Shown: positions 10,170-19,055 of the stretch, one piece after another
How the letters are laid out: each line of letters begins with the position of its first letter
Position numbering within the stretch: the first letter of the stretch is position 1
Program-made: the position numbers and the translations under genes
The notes under the pieces: generated by a model
Told to the model about the DNA's origin: nothing
Databases searched by the model: none
The model's input: only the letters and a program-made list of their open reading frames with translations
Assembly (NCBI RefSeq): GCF_000484535.1
Contig: NC_022600.1
Coordinates: 3,038,001 to 3,102,000 of the forward strand
DNA from: Gloeobacter kilaueensis JS1
GTDB taxonomy: Bacteria > Cyanobacteriota > Cyanobacteriia > Gloeobacterales > Gloeobacteraceae
Direction of reading: 5' to 3'
Length of the DNA: 64,000 bases

Positions 10170-10937
10170 ATGAATGTTTCAACCTCTGCTTCGGTGACAG
10201 TTTTTTTGTGCGGACACGGCAGTTCCGACCAGCGATCCCAGCGCGCCTTCGCTTCGTTAGTCGAGCGCTTTCGACGCTACTCTCATTTTCGCATCGTCTC
10301 AGGGACGCTGGAGTACGCCGAGCGGCTGCTCGACGAGCAGATCGCCATCGAGGCGGTGCCGGGAGAGCGCTTTGTGCTGCTGCCGCTGTTTCTCGCACCA
10401 GGAATGCACGTCGAGGAAGACCTCGGCGAGGCGCTGGAGCGTGCCCGCCGCAGTCATCCCCAGGTGCGTTTTTTGCGCACGCCGTCGCTGGGCGAGCACG
10501 AGTGGATGGAGACGCTTTTAAGCGAGCGCGCCCGCCAGTGGCCGGGCAAGATCGACGAGCACACGGCGGTGGTGATCCTCGCCCACGGTAGCCGGCGCGA
10601 GGAGGCGAACCGCCTGGTGCAGGATATGGCCGACGGCGTCTGGGAAAATCTGGGTGGCCCCCTCGTCACCGCCGCCTTCTGGAAAGTCCAGCCCGACCTG
10701 CGCTCGACCCTGCGCGAACTCAGCCACTCCTCGATCCGCCGCGTGTTGCTTCTGCCGTACTTCTTATTTGAAGGCAGTCTCACCGACCGGGTTGCCTGGG
10801 AAGTCGAGCGGCTCGCAGGCGAATTCACCAAACTCGACCTGCAACTGGATACAGTATTGGGACCAGACAATCGGCTGCTGCCCCTGATGCAGGATCTGGT
10901 GGAATCGTCCCTTGCTTCCGTCCTCGCCCCCGTCTAG
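10170..10937 (+). CDS. Sirohydrochlorin chelatase, two-domain CbiX/SirB type
   Basis: 255 aa. Two CbiX half-domains are visible: the first has FLCGHGSSDQRS with PLFLAPGMHVEED, and the second VVILAHGSRREEAN with LLPYFLFEGSLTDR. Each GHG/AHG His is a metal-coordination residue. It inserts Fe2+ or Co2+ into sirohydrochlorin, for siroheme or cobalamin synthesis. The ATG at 10170 is preferred to an upstream in-frame ATG at 10122 because it leads straight into the fold. Its 3' end overlaps the cobA start by 26 bases, so the two are translated together and act in consecutive steps of the same pathway. Confidence 0.9.
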   Translation: MNVSTSASVTVFLCGHGSSDQRSQRAFASLVERFRRYSHFRIVSGTLEYAERLLDEQIAIEAVPGERFVLLPLFLAPGMHVEEDLGEALERARRSHPQVRFLRTPSLGEHEWMETLLSERARQWPGKIDEHTAVVILAHGSRREEANRLVQDMADGVWENLGGPLVTAAFWKVQPDLRSTLRELSHSSIRRVLLLPYFLFEGSLTDRVAWEVERLAGEFTKLDLQLDTVLGPDNRLLPLMQDLVESSLASVLAPV

Positions 10938-11664
10938 CGCCAAAGTCTATCTCGTCGGTGCCGGTCCGGGCGATCCGGGCCTGCTCACGGTGCGGGCCAA
11001 AGCGCTCATCGAGCACTGCGACGCGGTGGTCTACGACGCGCTGGTGAGCCCGGAAGTGCTGGCACTTTTGCCTGAGCGCGCCGAGCAGCTCTACGCGGGC
11101 AAGCGCACCGGTCGCCACTCGCTCTCGCAAGAGCAGATCATCGACGCCCTCATCGATCTCAGCCACCGCCACGCAGCGGTGGTCCGCCTCAAAGGCGGCG
11201 ACCCGTTCATCTTTGGCCGGGGCGGCGAGGAGATGGCGGCCCTCCAAAAAGCGGGGATCGCCGTCGAAGTCGTCCCCGGCATCACCGCCGGGATCGCCGC
11301 TCCCGCCTTCGCTGGTATTCCGCTTACCCACCGCGACTACAGCGCTTCGGTGGCCTTTGTCACAGGCCACGAAGCGATCGAGACCTACCGGCCTGAGATC
11401 CGCTGGGGGGAACTGGCCGGGGCCGCCGAGACGCTGGTTATCTATATGGGTGTGCTTCAGATCGAAGCGATTGCCCAGAAAGTCCTCGCCTCGGGGCGCT
11501 CTCCATCTACCCCGGTCGCCCTCATCCGCTGGGGCACCACTCCCCGCCAGCAGGTGCTCACCGCCACCCTGGCCACCGTCGTCGAGCGGGTGCGGGGCAC
11601 CCACTTCGAGCCGCCCGCCGTGATCGTGATTGGCGAAGTCGCCCGCTGGGCAAAACCAGATTAG
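10912..11664 (+). CDS. cobA: Uroporphyrinogen-III C-methyltransferase
   Basis: 250 aa, the size of monofunctional SUMT enzymes. Motifs: VYLVGAGPGDPGLLTVRA at the N-terminus, VVYDALVSPE, RLKGGDPFIFGRGGEE, and EVVPGITAGIAAPAFAGIPL followed by LTHRDYS. It methylates uroporphyrinogen III at C2 and C7 with SAM to give precorrin-2, the substrate (after oxidation) of the chelatase encoded just upstream. The start is a TTG at 10912 inside the chelatase gene. No ATG or GTG is available before the first beta strand, and the overlap suggests translational coupling. Confidence 0.94.
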   Translation: MLPSSPPSSAKVYLVGAGPGDPGLLTVRAKALIEHCDAVVYDALVSPEVLALLPERAEQLYAGKRTGRHSLSQEQIIDALIDLSHRHAAVVRLKGGDPFIFGRGGEEMAALQKAGIAVEVVPGITAGIAAPAFAGIPLTHRDYSASVAFVTGHEAIETYRPEIRWGELAGAAETLVIYMGVLQIEAIAQKVLASGRSPSTPVALIRWGTTPRQQVLTATLATVVERVRGTHFEPPAVIVIGEVARWAKPD

Positions 11665-11693
11665 ACACAGCCGACCATTTGTAGTCCCCTGCC

Positions 11694-11855
11694 CTAGCGT
11701 CCGCCCAGATTGCGGCGCAGCTCCCGCCTGAGCCAGGGGGAGCTGCCTGGCATCAAGTAGCGCGGTCCTTTGCGCACAAGCAGGGCAAGATAGACCGACC
11801 AGGCAAATAAAAAGCTCCAGAGGTACGTCTGTTGATCCGTCAAAGACAAATTCAT
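11694..11855 (-). CDS. Small membrane protein, 53 aa, unknown function
   Basis: ATG at 11855 gives a 53-aa product. One hydrophobic helix (about residues 12-28, YLWSFLFAWSVYLALLV) is followed by a basic tail rich in Arg (RKGPRYLMPG, then RRELRRNLGG). The layout suggests a single-span inner-membrane protein with the positive tail in the cytosol. I do not recognise it. It converges with cobA and is followed upstream by another small gene on the same strand. Confidence 0.55.
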   Translation of the reverse strand: MNLSLTDQQTYLWSFLFAWSVYLALLVRKGPRYLMPGSSPWLRRELRRNLGGR

Positions 11856-11922
11856 GGCGACTATGCACTCCACCTGCAGACCAAAAAATTGAACAAGCGC
11901 AAAAGACTCCAACCCCCCGCCG

Positions 11923-12060
11923 CTAACTGACAACGGCAAACCAGCGGCAGAACAATTTGCCGTTCTCCTCGAACCAGCGCGCCCGCAGCGTCGATTTGGG
12001 TGTGGGAACTTGTAAGACGCTATTGCTGGTTGTGAGCCGCTCGATCGTAGTGGTCTTCAT
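11923..12060 (-). CDS. Small protein, 45 aa, unknown function
   Basis: ATG at 12060 lies 5-6 bases after AAGGAGAGG, a near-perfect ribosome site that decides this start over the longer frame from 12114. The product starts MKTTTIERLTTSNSVLQVP and has a centre with LRARWFEENGKLFCRWFAVV. That part looks like a short beta hairpin with conserved-looking Trp, Phe and Cys. It is soluble by composition. It is divergent from the large response regulator gene at 12215. No family recognised. Confidence 0.6.
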   Translation of the reverse strand: MKTTTIERLTTSNSVLQVPTPKSTLRARWFEENGKLFCRWFAVVS

Positions 12061-12214
12061 GGTGCCTCTCCTTGCTGAGTTGGGGGTAAACTGGCTGGGG
12101 AATCGGCCATGCAACGATTGCGGCCTGTGCCTTCCCCTACACCTTCGAGCCTACGGAGCAATCGGGAGAAACTGGGGAAGGAAAAAGTTGCTGTCGTTTT
12201 TCGTTTAAATCGTC

Positions 12215-14104
12215 ATGCGCATCCTACTTATCGAGGACGACGACGTACTGGCGAAGGTGCTCTCCCAGGCTCTCGCTGCCCAGCACTGGGTCGTCGATCT
12301 GGCGACGGACGGCCATTCTGGCGGCGATTACGCCCTGGGTGCTCCCTACGACTTGATCTTGATGGATGTGGGGCTGCCTGGGCTCGACGGGATTCGCCTC
12401 TGCCGCAAGCTGCGCGAGGCAGGCTGCGGAACGCCGATTTTACTGATGACAGCGCGGGATGCCCCGAGCGAGCGCATCCGGGGGCTGGACGCCGGGGCGG
12501 ACGATTATGTGAGCAAGCCCCTCGACATCGAGGAGCTGCGCGCCCGGATCCGAGCCCTGTTGCGGCGCAGCGAGGCACAGCGCTCGCCCATCCTGCAGGT
12601 AGAAAAACTGCGGCTGGACCCGCGCAGCTGTGAAGTCCATTACGGCGAGAAGGGGCTCTGTCTTACCCCCAAGGAATACAGCCTGCTGGAACTGTTGATG
12701 CGCCACCCGGAGCGCGTCTTCAGCCGGGGGGAGATCGTCGAGCACCTGTGGAGCTTCGACGACCCACCTCTAGAAGAAAGCGTCAAAGCCCACGTCAAGG
12801 GACTGCGCCAAAAATTAAAGGCAGCGGGGGCGGTGGACTGGATCGAGAACATCTACGCTCTGGGCTACCGGTTGCATCCCCACATCCAGGCGGCAGCCGC
12901 CACCGCCGCCACAGCCCAGGAGCGCTATCGCCAGGAGATGGCCGGGCTGTGGGAACGTTATCGGGATTTGATGGCTGAGCGCCAGGCGGTGCTCCAGGAA
13001 GCAGCCACTGTCCTTGTCGAGCAGGGGCAGATTCCCGAGGCTCTCCGCCAACAGGCCGCTCAGGCCGCCCACAAACTGGCGGGCACCCTCGGAATGTTCG
13101 AGCGGGACGCGGGGAGCGACCTGGCGCGGCAGGTCGAGCAGATGCTCGAAGCCAAAAAATTGGAACCCCAACTCGCTCAGCTCGTCGAGCAGTTAGGAAC
13201 TTGTATTACAGGCGATGCAGCGGCGCTTGCCCTGCCCCGTCCGGCTGCCCGGCCCAGGGGAGCTGCCGAAATTGGCGTGCTCGTCGTAGACGACGACCCG
13301 ATTTTTCTGGCCGCCCTGCCGCCGATGCTCGCCCCCTGGGGCATTTGCACGAGTACCCTTGCCGATGCGCGTCAGTTTTGGGAAGTGCTGGGCACCGTTG
13401 CGCCAGATCTGGTGATTCTCGATGTCGAGATGCCGCATCAAGATGGCATCAGCCTCTGCCGGGCGATCCGAGAAAACCCCGACTGGCAGAGCCTGCCGGT
13501 GCTGTTTTTGACCGCTCACCGCGACTGGCAGACGATTCAGCGCCTGTTCGCGGTTGGGGCGGACGATTATGTGAGTAAACCTGTGGTCGGGGCAGAACTG
13601 CTGAGCCGAATCACAAGCCGCCTGGAACGGTTGCGGCTGCTCGCCGCCTTGAGCGCAAAAGATCCGCTCAGCGGGCTTGCCAACCAGCTCCACTCCAGCC
13701 GCATCCTCGAAGCGCAGATCCACAAGGCCAGGGCAGGGCAGCCTTTCTGCCTGGCAATCCTTGCTATCGCTGGCCTGCGCCGGGTGCATCTGGCCCATGG
13801 CCACGCCGCCGGTCGTCAGATCCTCCAGCGCTGGGGCAGGCTGCTGCCTTCTACCCTGAGCGGCGATGACATTTTGGGCTACTGGGGCGAAGGGGAGTTT
13901 GTCGTCGGTCTGGCGATGCAGCGAGCCCAGGCCGAAGCACACCTGGCCCTTGCCATCAAAGCGCTGCAGTTGCAGGTGTACACCGGCGCGGATGGCGGCA
14001 CTTTCCAGGTACACTTTAGCTGCAGTATTGCCGAGTACCCCGGCGACGGCCTGAGCGTACAATCTCTATATCGCTCCGCCGCTACCAGTGTGCAGCGATC
14101 GTGA
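12215..14104 (+). CDS. Multi-domain response regulator: REC - winged helix - Hpt - REC - GGDEF-like
   Basis: 629 aa. The first receiver (1-120) has acidic pocket EDDD and phospho-Asp 51, followed by a complete OmpR/PhoB-type winged helix (~130-225, ending IYALGYRLHPH). A histidine phosphotransfer domain follows (~230-330; AAHKLAGTLG, phospho-His 286). The second receiver (~348-470) has VVDDD and phospho-Asp 403. Last is a GGDEF-fold domain (~475-625) where the signature is WGEGEF, too degenerate for diguanylate cyclase activity. The protein can thus receive, relay and output phosphate and bind DNA. Its stop overlaps the next gene's GTG by GTGA, so the PAS protein is co-translated. Confidence 0.92.
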   Translation: MRILLIEDDDVLAKVLSQALAAQHWVVDLATDGHSGGDYALGAPYDLILMDVGLPGLDGIRLCRKLREAGCGTPILLMTARDAPSERIRGLDAGADDYVSKPLDIEELRARIRALLRRSEAQRSPILQVEKLRLDPRSCEVHYGEKGLCLTPKEYSLLELLMRHPERVFSRGEIVEHLWSFDDPPLEESVKAHVKGLRQKLKAAGAVDWIENIYALGYRLHPHIQAAAATAATAQERYRQEMAGLWERYRDLMAERQAVLQEAATVLVEQGQIPEALRQQAAQAAHKLAGTLGMFERDAGSDLARQVEQMLEAKKLEPQLAQLVEQLGTCITGDAAALALPRPAARPRGAAEIGVLVVDDDPIFLAALPPMLAPWGICTSTLADARQFWEVLGTVAPDLVILDVEMPHQDGISLCRAIRENPDWQSLPVLFLTAHRDWQTIQRLFAVGADDYVSKPVVGAELLSRITSRLERLRLLAALSAKDPLSGLANQLHSSRILEAQIHKARAGQPFCLAILAIAGLRRVHLAHGHAAGRQILQRWGRLLPSTLSGDDILGYWGEGEFVVGLAMQRAQAEAHLALAIKALQLQVYTGADGGTFQVHFSCSIAEYPGDGLSVQSLYRSAATSVQRS

Positions 14105-14481
14105 GCCATCCTCCTGCGATGACGATCCTCGAGCAGATCAAACAGCGAACCGACGTGCCGGTGGTGGTTACCGACCAGCAGGGCTTTGTGACCTACGTCA
14201 ACGAACGCTTCTGCGCCGTTTTTGGCTGGAGCGCAGCGGAGATTAGAGGCCAGCTCATCACCGCAATCATCCCCGACAGCTTCCATGCCTCCCACCACCT
14301 GGGCTTTTCACGCTTTCTCACGACCCAAAAATCGACCATTCTCAACCACCCGATGCGCCTCAAAGGCGTTACCCGAGACGGCAGGCAGATCGAAGCGGAG
14401 CACCTGATTGCCGCCGAAGAGCACCAGGGCGAGTGGGTCTTTATGGCGACGCTGCGGCCCCTGCTGCCCCTCGATGGATAG
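14101..14481 (+). CDS. Single PAS-domain protein
   Basis: 126 aa, essentially one PAS domain: PVVVTDQQGFVTYVNERFCAVFG, an EIRGQ turn and the PAC-like GVTRDGRQIEAEH strand. There is no kinase or output domain, so it is probably a sensory subunit or ligand-binding partner for the kinase encoded next. GTG 14101 overlaps the upstream stop by four bases; ATG 14119 is an alternative start that would lose six residues. It sits in an operon with the hub regulator and the kinase. Confidence 0.82.
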   Translation: MSHPPAMTILEQIKQRTDVPVVVTDQQGFVTYVNERFCAVFGWSAAEIRGQLITAIIPDSFHASHHLGFSRFLTTQKSTILNHPMRLKGVTRDGRQIEAEHLIAAEEHQGEWVFMATLRPLLPLDG

Positions 14482-14490
14482 GAGCAGGCG

Positions 14491-15597
14491 GTGGGTACGG
14501 ATCTGATGGGCCTGATCGACCAGTTGCGCTCGACCCTGGGCAAGATGGAGGTCGCCCTCGGAGCGATTGCCGACGCTATCGTCTGGACCGACAAAGACTG
14601 CCACATCCAGTGGTGCAACGCCGCCTTCGACCGGCTGGTCAACTGCGAGCACATCCTGGTCTTAGGCGAAAAGCTCAATCACCTGCTGCCGCTATGGCAG
14701 GCTGGTCAGGCGGTTGCCTGTTCGGCCTATCCGGATGCGCGCATCCTCGCAGGCCGCTACGAAGGGGGCGAGTACGAACTGCAGCGCGGCGGCTGCGCCC
14801 TGGCCCTGGAGATTTCCGGCAGTTGTGTCGAGATGGCGAACGGTGAGCGCTCCGCTGTCCTGGTGATTCGGGACATGACGCCGGCAAGGCGGTTGGAGGC
14901 AGAGCGGCGGCGGCTTGAAAACGAACTGATCTCGCTGGTGAGTCACGAATTGCGCACGCCGCTCACCTCGCTTCTCGGGGCGCTGGACCTGCTCGGGACC
15001 GGGCAATTGGGAAGCCTCACTCCCCGAGGCCGACAGGTGCTCGCCATCGCCGTCACCAACACCGAACGCCTCGCCCGCCTGGTCAACGACATCCTCGATC
15101 TTGAGCGGCTGCAGGCCAACCAGTTCACGATCCAGAAGGTGCGCTGCAGCGCCGCCCGCCTGCTCGTCCAGGCCGCCGAAGCACTGCAGGCGCAAGCTGA
15201 GCAAAACGAAATTGCCCTGGTGGTCGAGTCTTGCGAGGCGGAGGTGCTCGCCGACCCGGATCGGATCTTGCAGGCGCTGATCAACCTGCTCAACAACGCG
15301 ATCAAATTTTCACCGCCCAAAGGCACGATCCGGCTTGCGGCCCACGTCCAGTCGGACCATCTGCAGATCCAGGTCCAGGATCAAGGCCGGGGCATCCCGG
15401 CTGAGAAGCTCCGGCTCATCTTCGAGCGCTTTCAGCAGGTCGATGCCTCCGACTCGCGCCAAAAAGGCGGCAGTGGCCTGGGGCTTGCCATCTGCCGCGA
15501 TATCGTCGAGCGCCACGGTGGCCGGATCTGGGTCGAGAGTGTCCCCGGCGCGGGCAGCACCTTCTACCTCACCCTGCCGCTTTTGCACTACGGCTGA
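14491..15597 (+). CDS. PAS-domain sensor histidine kinase
   Basis: 368 aa, cytosolic. An N-terminal PAS domain (~20-130, [19 protein letters not shown]) leads to HisKA with [15 protein letters not shown], phospho-His 152. The HATPase domain has [18 protein letters not shown] and [10 protein letters not shown]. The start is GTG 14491, ten bases after the PAS gene stop. It is flanked by two response regulators (12215-14104 and 15620-16042), the likely phosphoacceptors. With the Hpt domain in the hub regulator the cluster has all parts of a multistep phosphorelay. Confidence 0.92.
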   Translation: MGTDLMGLIDQLRSTLGKMEVALGAIADAIVWTDKDCHIQWCNAAFDRLVNCEHILVLGEKLNHLLPLWQAGQAVACSAYPDARILAGRYEGGEYELQRGGCALALEISGSCVEMANGERSAVLVIRDMTPARRLEAERRRLENELISLVSHELRTPLTSLLGALDLLGTGQLGSLTPRGRQVLAIAVTNTERLARLVNDILDLERLQANQFTIQKVRCSAARLLVQAAEALQAQAEQNEIALVVESCEAEVLADPDRILQALINLLNNAIKFSPPKGTIRLAAHVQSDHLQIQVQDQGRGIPAEKLRLIFERFQQVDASDSRQKGGSGLGLAICRDIVERHGGRIWVESVPGAGSTFYLTLPLLHYG

Positions 15598-15619
15598 GCT
15601 TACAGACGAGGAGGAATCG

Positions 15620-16042
15620 ATGAGCAGGTGCGTGTTGATCGTCGATGACGAGGAGGACATCCGGGCCGTCGCCCAGCTTGGCCTGGATCTGGCTGCCGGC
15701 TGGCAGGTTCTCACCGCCGCCTCCGGCAGCGAGGCGATAGCGGTTGCTAGCCGGCAGCAACCGGATGTGATCTTGCTCGATGTGATGATGCCCGACCTCG
15801 ATGGGCAGGCGACCCTCGCACGGCTGAAGGCCGACCCGGCCACCCGGACGATTCCGGTGATCTTGATGACCGCCAAAGTCCAATCGACCGATCAGCAAAA
15901 TTTTGCCGCCCTCGAAGTTGCCGCCGTCTTTACCAAGCCTTTTCGCCCGATGCAACTGGCCGCTCAGATTTGCTCCGCCCTGGGCTGGTCGTCCCCAGAA
16001 GAGATGTCCCCTTCCCCCGAGAGACCCCCGCCAGCCTGTTAA
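15620..16042 (+). CDS. Single-domain response regulator
   Basis: 140 aa receiver domain: VLIVDDEED acidic pocket, phospho-Asp 54 in ILLDVMMPDLDG, MTAK with the conserved Lys region, and FTKPFRP. The last ~20 residues are a Ser/Pro/Glu-rich tail with no output domain. ATG 15620 follows a GAGGAGG ribosome site, 22 bases after the kinase gene. It is probably a CheY-like shuttle or a phosphate sink for the adjacent kinase. Confidence 0.92.
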   Translation: MSRCVLIVDDEEDIRAVAQLGLDLAAGWQVLTAASGSEAIAVASRQQPDVILLDVMMPDLDGQATLARLKADPATRTIPVILMTAKVQSTDQQNFAALEVAAVFTKPFRPMQLAAQICSALGWSSPEEMSPSPERPPPAC

Positions 16043-16054
16043 GCTGTGAAAGCG

Positions 16055-16128
16055 CGGGATGTGGCTCAGCTTGGTAGAGCGCGGAGTTTGGGACTCTGAG
16101 GTCGCAGGTTCGAATCCTGTCATCCCGA
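16055..16128 (+). tRNA. tRNA-Pro (anticodon TGG)
   Basis: 74 bases. Acceptor CGGGATG pairs with CATCCCG (16121-16127), discriminator A. D-arm GTGGCTCAGCTTGGTAGAGC, anticodon arm CGGAG-TTTGGGA-CTCTG with anticodon TGG at 16089-16091, and T-arm with GGTTCGAATCC. No CCA is encoded. Confidence 0.97.
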
Positions 16129-16138
16129 CTGATCAAGA

Positions 16139-16348
16139 TCAATACTCTACCAGCGCTTCGCTGCCAAACAGCGCCGATAACTGCTCCCTGTCGATAAAAC
16201 CGAGGCTCCAGGCGATGATGTGCAGTTGATTGGCATCGTGCCGGTGAACGGCCAGGGTCGTGACCGTCTGGTACTGCTGGTCGCTTAAGAGATTTTGCAA
16301 TTTTAAGGCGACTGGATCCGGTGGCAACGGGGCTTTAAGGGGAGACAT
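16139..16348 (-). CDS. Hypothetical protein, 69 aa
   Basis: ATG 16348 follows GGAAGG at a short distance. The product is acidic to neutral with a Pro-rich start (MSPLKAPLPPDPVALKLQNL) and two predicted helices around QTVTTLAVHRHDANQLHIIAW and DREQLSALFG. No transmembrane segment and no cysteine motif. I do not recognise it. It ends 11 bases from tRNA-Pro on the opposite strand. Confidence 0.55.
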   Translation of the reverse strand: MSPLKAPLPPDPVALKLQNLLSDQQYQTVTTLAVHRHDANQLHIIAWSLGFIDREQLSALFGSEALVEY

Positions 16349-16561
16349 TCTACCTTCCTGCGGAGCGCGTCCTGCGTATGCTGTGAACCAGAGTAGACCG
16401 CTTTGGGCCCGCCGTCAGCCGAACAAAAGTTATAGATTTTGTCGCGTCTCCTCGACCGAAGGACAGGCAAAAGGTAGAGATAGACCGGCCCAGTGTGAAG
16501 CTGGCTTAACTCGCCAGGGAGCGCGCCTACAGAGGCGGGACTTACACCCCCGGCAACTCCG

Positions 16562-18931
16562 ATGCTTCCCAGACCCCGCCTGCTTCTCGGATTTTCTTTG
16601 ACGGCGTTTTTTGTGCTGCTGGCGGGTCTCAGCCCGCTTTTTGCCCATAAACCAGCCGCCGGTGCCGCCTGCAATGGCCCGCAGCCCCTCACCCCCGGCA
16701 GCGGCTGCCTGTTTACCCTTGGCCTCAAAGGTGACAGGGCGTTCGTGCTTCGCCACACCGATGTCAAGGCCCAGATAAGCGGCAACATTGCCCGCGTCGA
16801 AGTGCGACAGACCTTTGAAAATCCCTTCAGCGATCCCCTCGAAGCGATCTACGTCTTTCCGCTGCCGGATGAATCGGCGGTCGATGAGATGGAAATTCGC
16901 ATCGGTGAACGGGTGATCAAAGGCGACATCAAAAAGCGCGAGGAGGCCCAGAAGATCTATCAGCAGGCAAAGAACCAGGGCCGCACCGCCGGACTGTTGG
17001 AGCAGCAGCGCGACAACATCTTTACCCAGTCCCTCGCCAACATTCGCCCCGGCGAGCAAATCGAGGTCCGGATCCGCTACAGCGAGAGCGTCAAATTTGA
17101 GAAGGGCGACTACGAATTCGTCTTCCCGATGGTGGTCGGCCCGCGCTACATCCCCGGCAAAGCGATCGACGGCAGCGGTGACACCGATCGCGTACCGGAC
17201 GCCTCGACGATCCGGCCTCCGTACCTGAGATCCGAGGAGCGTTCCGGCCATGACATTGCGGTGGCCGTCACCATCGACGCCGGGGTGCCGGTGGAGACGG
17301 TGCAATCCACCTCCCATACCATCCGCGTGCAGCGCCAGGGCCGCCTGCTCGCGGTAAAACTGGCGGCGGCGGACACGATCCCCAACAAGGACTTGATCTT
17401 GCGCTACCGGGTGAGCGGGGAACGGACCCGACCGACCGTCCTTACCCAATCTGGCGATAGGGGCGGGCACTTTGCCGCCTACTTGATCCCAGCCATCCGC
17501 TATCAGCCAAACGAGATCGTGCCCAAAGATGTCGTCTTTTTGATGGACACCAGCGGTTCCCAGAGCGGCGATCCGATCGTCAAGTCACAGGAGTTGATGC
17601 GCCGCTTTATCGCCGGTCTGCACCCGCAGGACACTTTTTCGATCGTCAACTTCTCCGACACGACTGACGAGCTGGCTGCCGCTCCCCTCGCCAACACCGC
17701 CGCCAACCGCAAGCTGGCCCTCGCCTACATCGCCCGCCTGAACGCCAACGGCGGCACCGAACTGTTAAACGGCATCCGCAAGGTGCTCTCCTTTGCGGCG
17801 GCAAAGGACGGCGGGCTGCGCAGCATCGTGCTGCTCACCGACGGCTACATCGGCGACGACAAGCGGGTGATTGCCGAGGTGCAGCGCCATCTTGCCCCCG
17901 GCAACCGGCTCTACACCTTCGGTGTCGGCAGCTCCGTCAACCGCTACTTGATCGACAGGCTGGCGGAGGTGGGCCGGGGCACTGCCCGCGTCGTGCGCCA
18001 GGACGAACCGACGGCTGCCGTCGCCCAGCACTTCTTTGAGCAGATCAACAGCCCCGTCCTCACCGACGTCCAGGTGAGTTGGCAGGGCGAGGGCGCACCG
18101 CCTGAAATCTATCCCCACGCCCTGCCGGATCTGTTTGCCAACCAGCCGCTGGTGCTCTTTGGCCGCAAAGCCGACAGCCGTCCCGGTACCCTGCGGATCA
18201 CCGGCACCGCTGCCGGAGGGGTTCCCTTCAGCCAGAGCGTCGCTGTCCCCTTCCACTCCGAGCCAAACAACCCGGCCATCGCCCAACTCTGGGGCCGGGC
18301 CCGGCTCAAAGACCTCACCAATCAGATGGTCGCCGGTGACACCAAAAGCGGCGTCGAAGCTGTCACCCGCACCGCCCTCGCCTACCACCTGCTCTCGGAG
18401 TACACCGCCTTCGTCGCCGTCAGCGAAGAGGTGCGCGTCGATCCTACCGGCGAGCGCCGCACCGTCCAGGTACCGGTTCCCACCCCCGAGGGCGTCGATT
18501 ACGAGCGCTCCGGCGCAGCCGACGCAGCGGGCGGATACGCCAGGGCGCGCTTCACGCCGATAGGCTCCTTTGCCGCTCCCCCTCCCCTTGCCCGTCCCCG
18601 CACCGAGGCGGTTACCAAAGAGGCTGCTCCCCAGCCGCAGCAACCGGCAGCGGCGATCCAGGTGACGGGGGCGATCGGTCTGGACGAAGCGGCGCGTCGG
18701 GATCTCGAGGATCACTTGAAGAGCTTGAAACTGCCGGCAGGTCTGGGTAGCAAGCTTGTCTTCGAGCTGGTCGTCCAGAAGGGCCGCATCAAGCGCCTTT
18801 TACTCATCGAGCAGAACCCGGTTCTGATAGACCCCTCAGTCCTCGACAGCATCCGTGAGCAACTGACCACCTGGCTTGTCCCCAGCTCCCCTTCCCTCAC
18901 TGCCCGCGTCACCCTGCAGCTCCACAGCTGA
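16562..18931 (+). CDS. Exported VIT and von Willebrand A domain protein
   Basis: 789 aa. A hydrophobic N-terminal segment (residues 6-28) ending LFAHKP is a signal peptide or anchor. A VIT domain (~60-190; VEVRQTFENPFSDPLEAIYVFPLP) is followed by a VWA domain (~320-480) with a complete-looking MIDAS start DTSGS at residue 329. The C-terminal third has a Pro/Ala-rich linker and a ~90-residue domain containing KLVFELVVQKGRIKRLLL that recalls TonB/AgmX-type tails. Such VIT-VWA proteins resemble inter-alpha-trypsin inhibitor heavy chains; in bacteria they are cell-envelope proteins of mostly unknown role. A terminator follows directly. Confidence 0.88.
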   Translation: MLPRPRLLLGFSLTAFFVLLAGLSPLFAHKPAAGAACNGPQPLTPGSGCLFTLGLKGDRAFVLRHTDVKAQISGNIARVEVRQTFENPFSDPLEAIYVFPLPDESAVDEMEIRIGERVIKGDIKKREEAQKIYQQAKNQGRTAGLLEQQRDNIFTQSLANIRPGEQIEVRIRYSESVKFEKGDYEFVFPMVVGPRYIPGKAIDGSGDTDRVPDASTIRPPYLRSEERSGHDIAVAVTIDAGVPVETVQSTSHTIRVQRQGRLLAVKLAAADTIPNKDLILRYRVSGERTRPTVLTQSGDRGGHFAAYLIPAIRYQPNEIVPKDVVFLMDTSGSQSGDPIVKSQELMRRFIAGLHPQDTFSIVNFSDTTDELAAAPLANTAANRKLALAYIARLNANGGTELLNGIRKVLSFAAAKDGGLRSIVLLTDGYIGDDKRVIAEVQRHLAPGNRLYTFGVGSSVNRYLIDRLAEVGRGTARVVRQDEPTAAVAQHFFEQINSPVLTDVQVSWQGEGAPPEIYPHALPDLFANQPLVLFGRKADSRPGTLRITGTAAGGVPFSQSVAVPFHSEPNNPAIAQLWGRARLKDLTNQMVAGDTKSGVEAVTRTALAYHLLSEYTAFVAVSEEVRVDPTGERRTVQVPVPTPEGVDYERSGAADAAGGYARARFTPIGSFAAPPPLARPRTEAVTKEAAPQPQQPAAAIQVTGAIGLDEAARRDLEDHLKSLKLPAGLGSKLVFELVVQKGRIKRLLLIEQNPVLIDPSVLDSIREQLTTWLVPSSPSLTARVTLQLHS

Positions 18932-18955
18932 GTTCTCCTGCCGAGTCACAGCGCA

Positions 18956-18979
18956 CCGCCCCTTCCGGGGCGGTTTTTT
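18956..18979 (+). terminator. Rho-independent terminator after the VIT/VWA gene
   Basis: CCGCCCC, loop TTCC, GGGGCGG (18956-18962 with 18967-18973), then six T. It is 25 bases after the stop codon. Confidence 0.92.
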
Positions 18980-19055
18980 ATTTTCTCGAAGGGGCTGCGG
19001 CCTCCCCGGCTCAGCATGGCTGCTGTACTTTCTGGCGGGATCCCATTGCCAGGGG

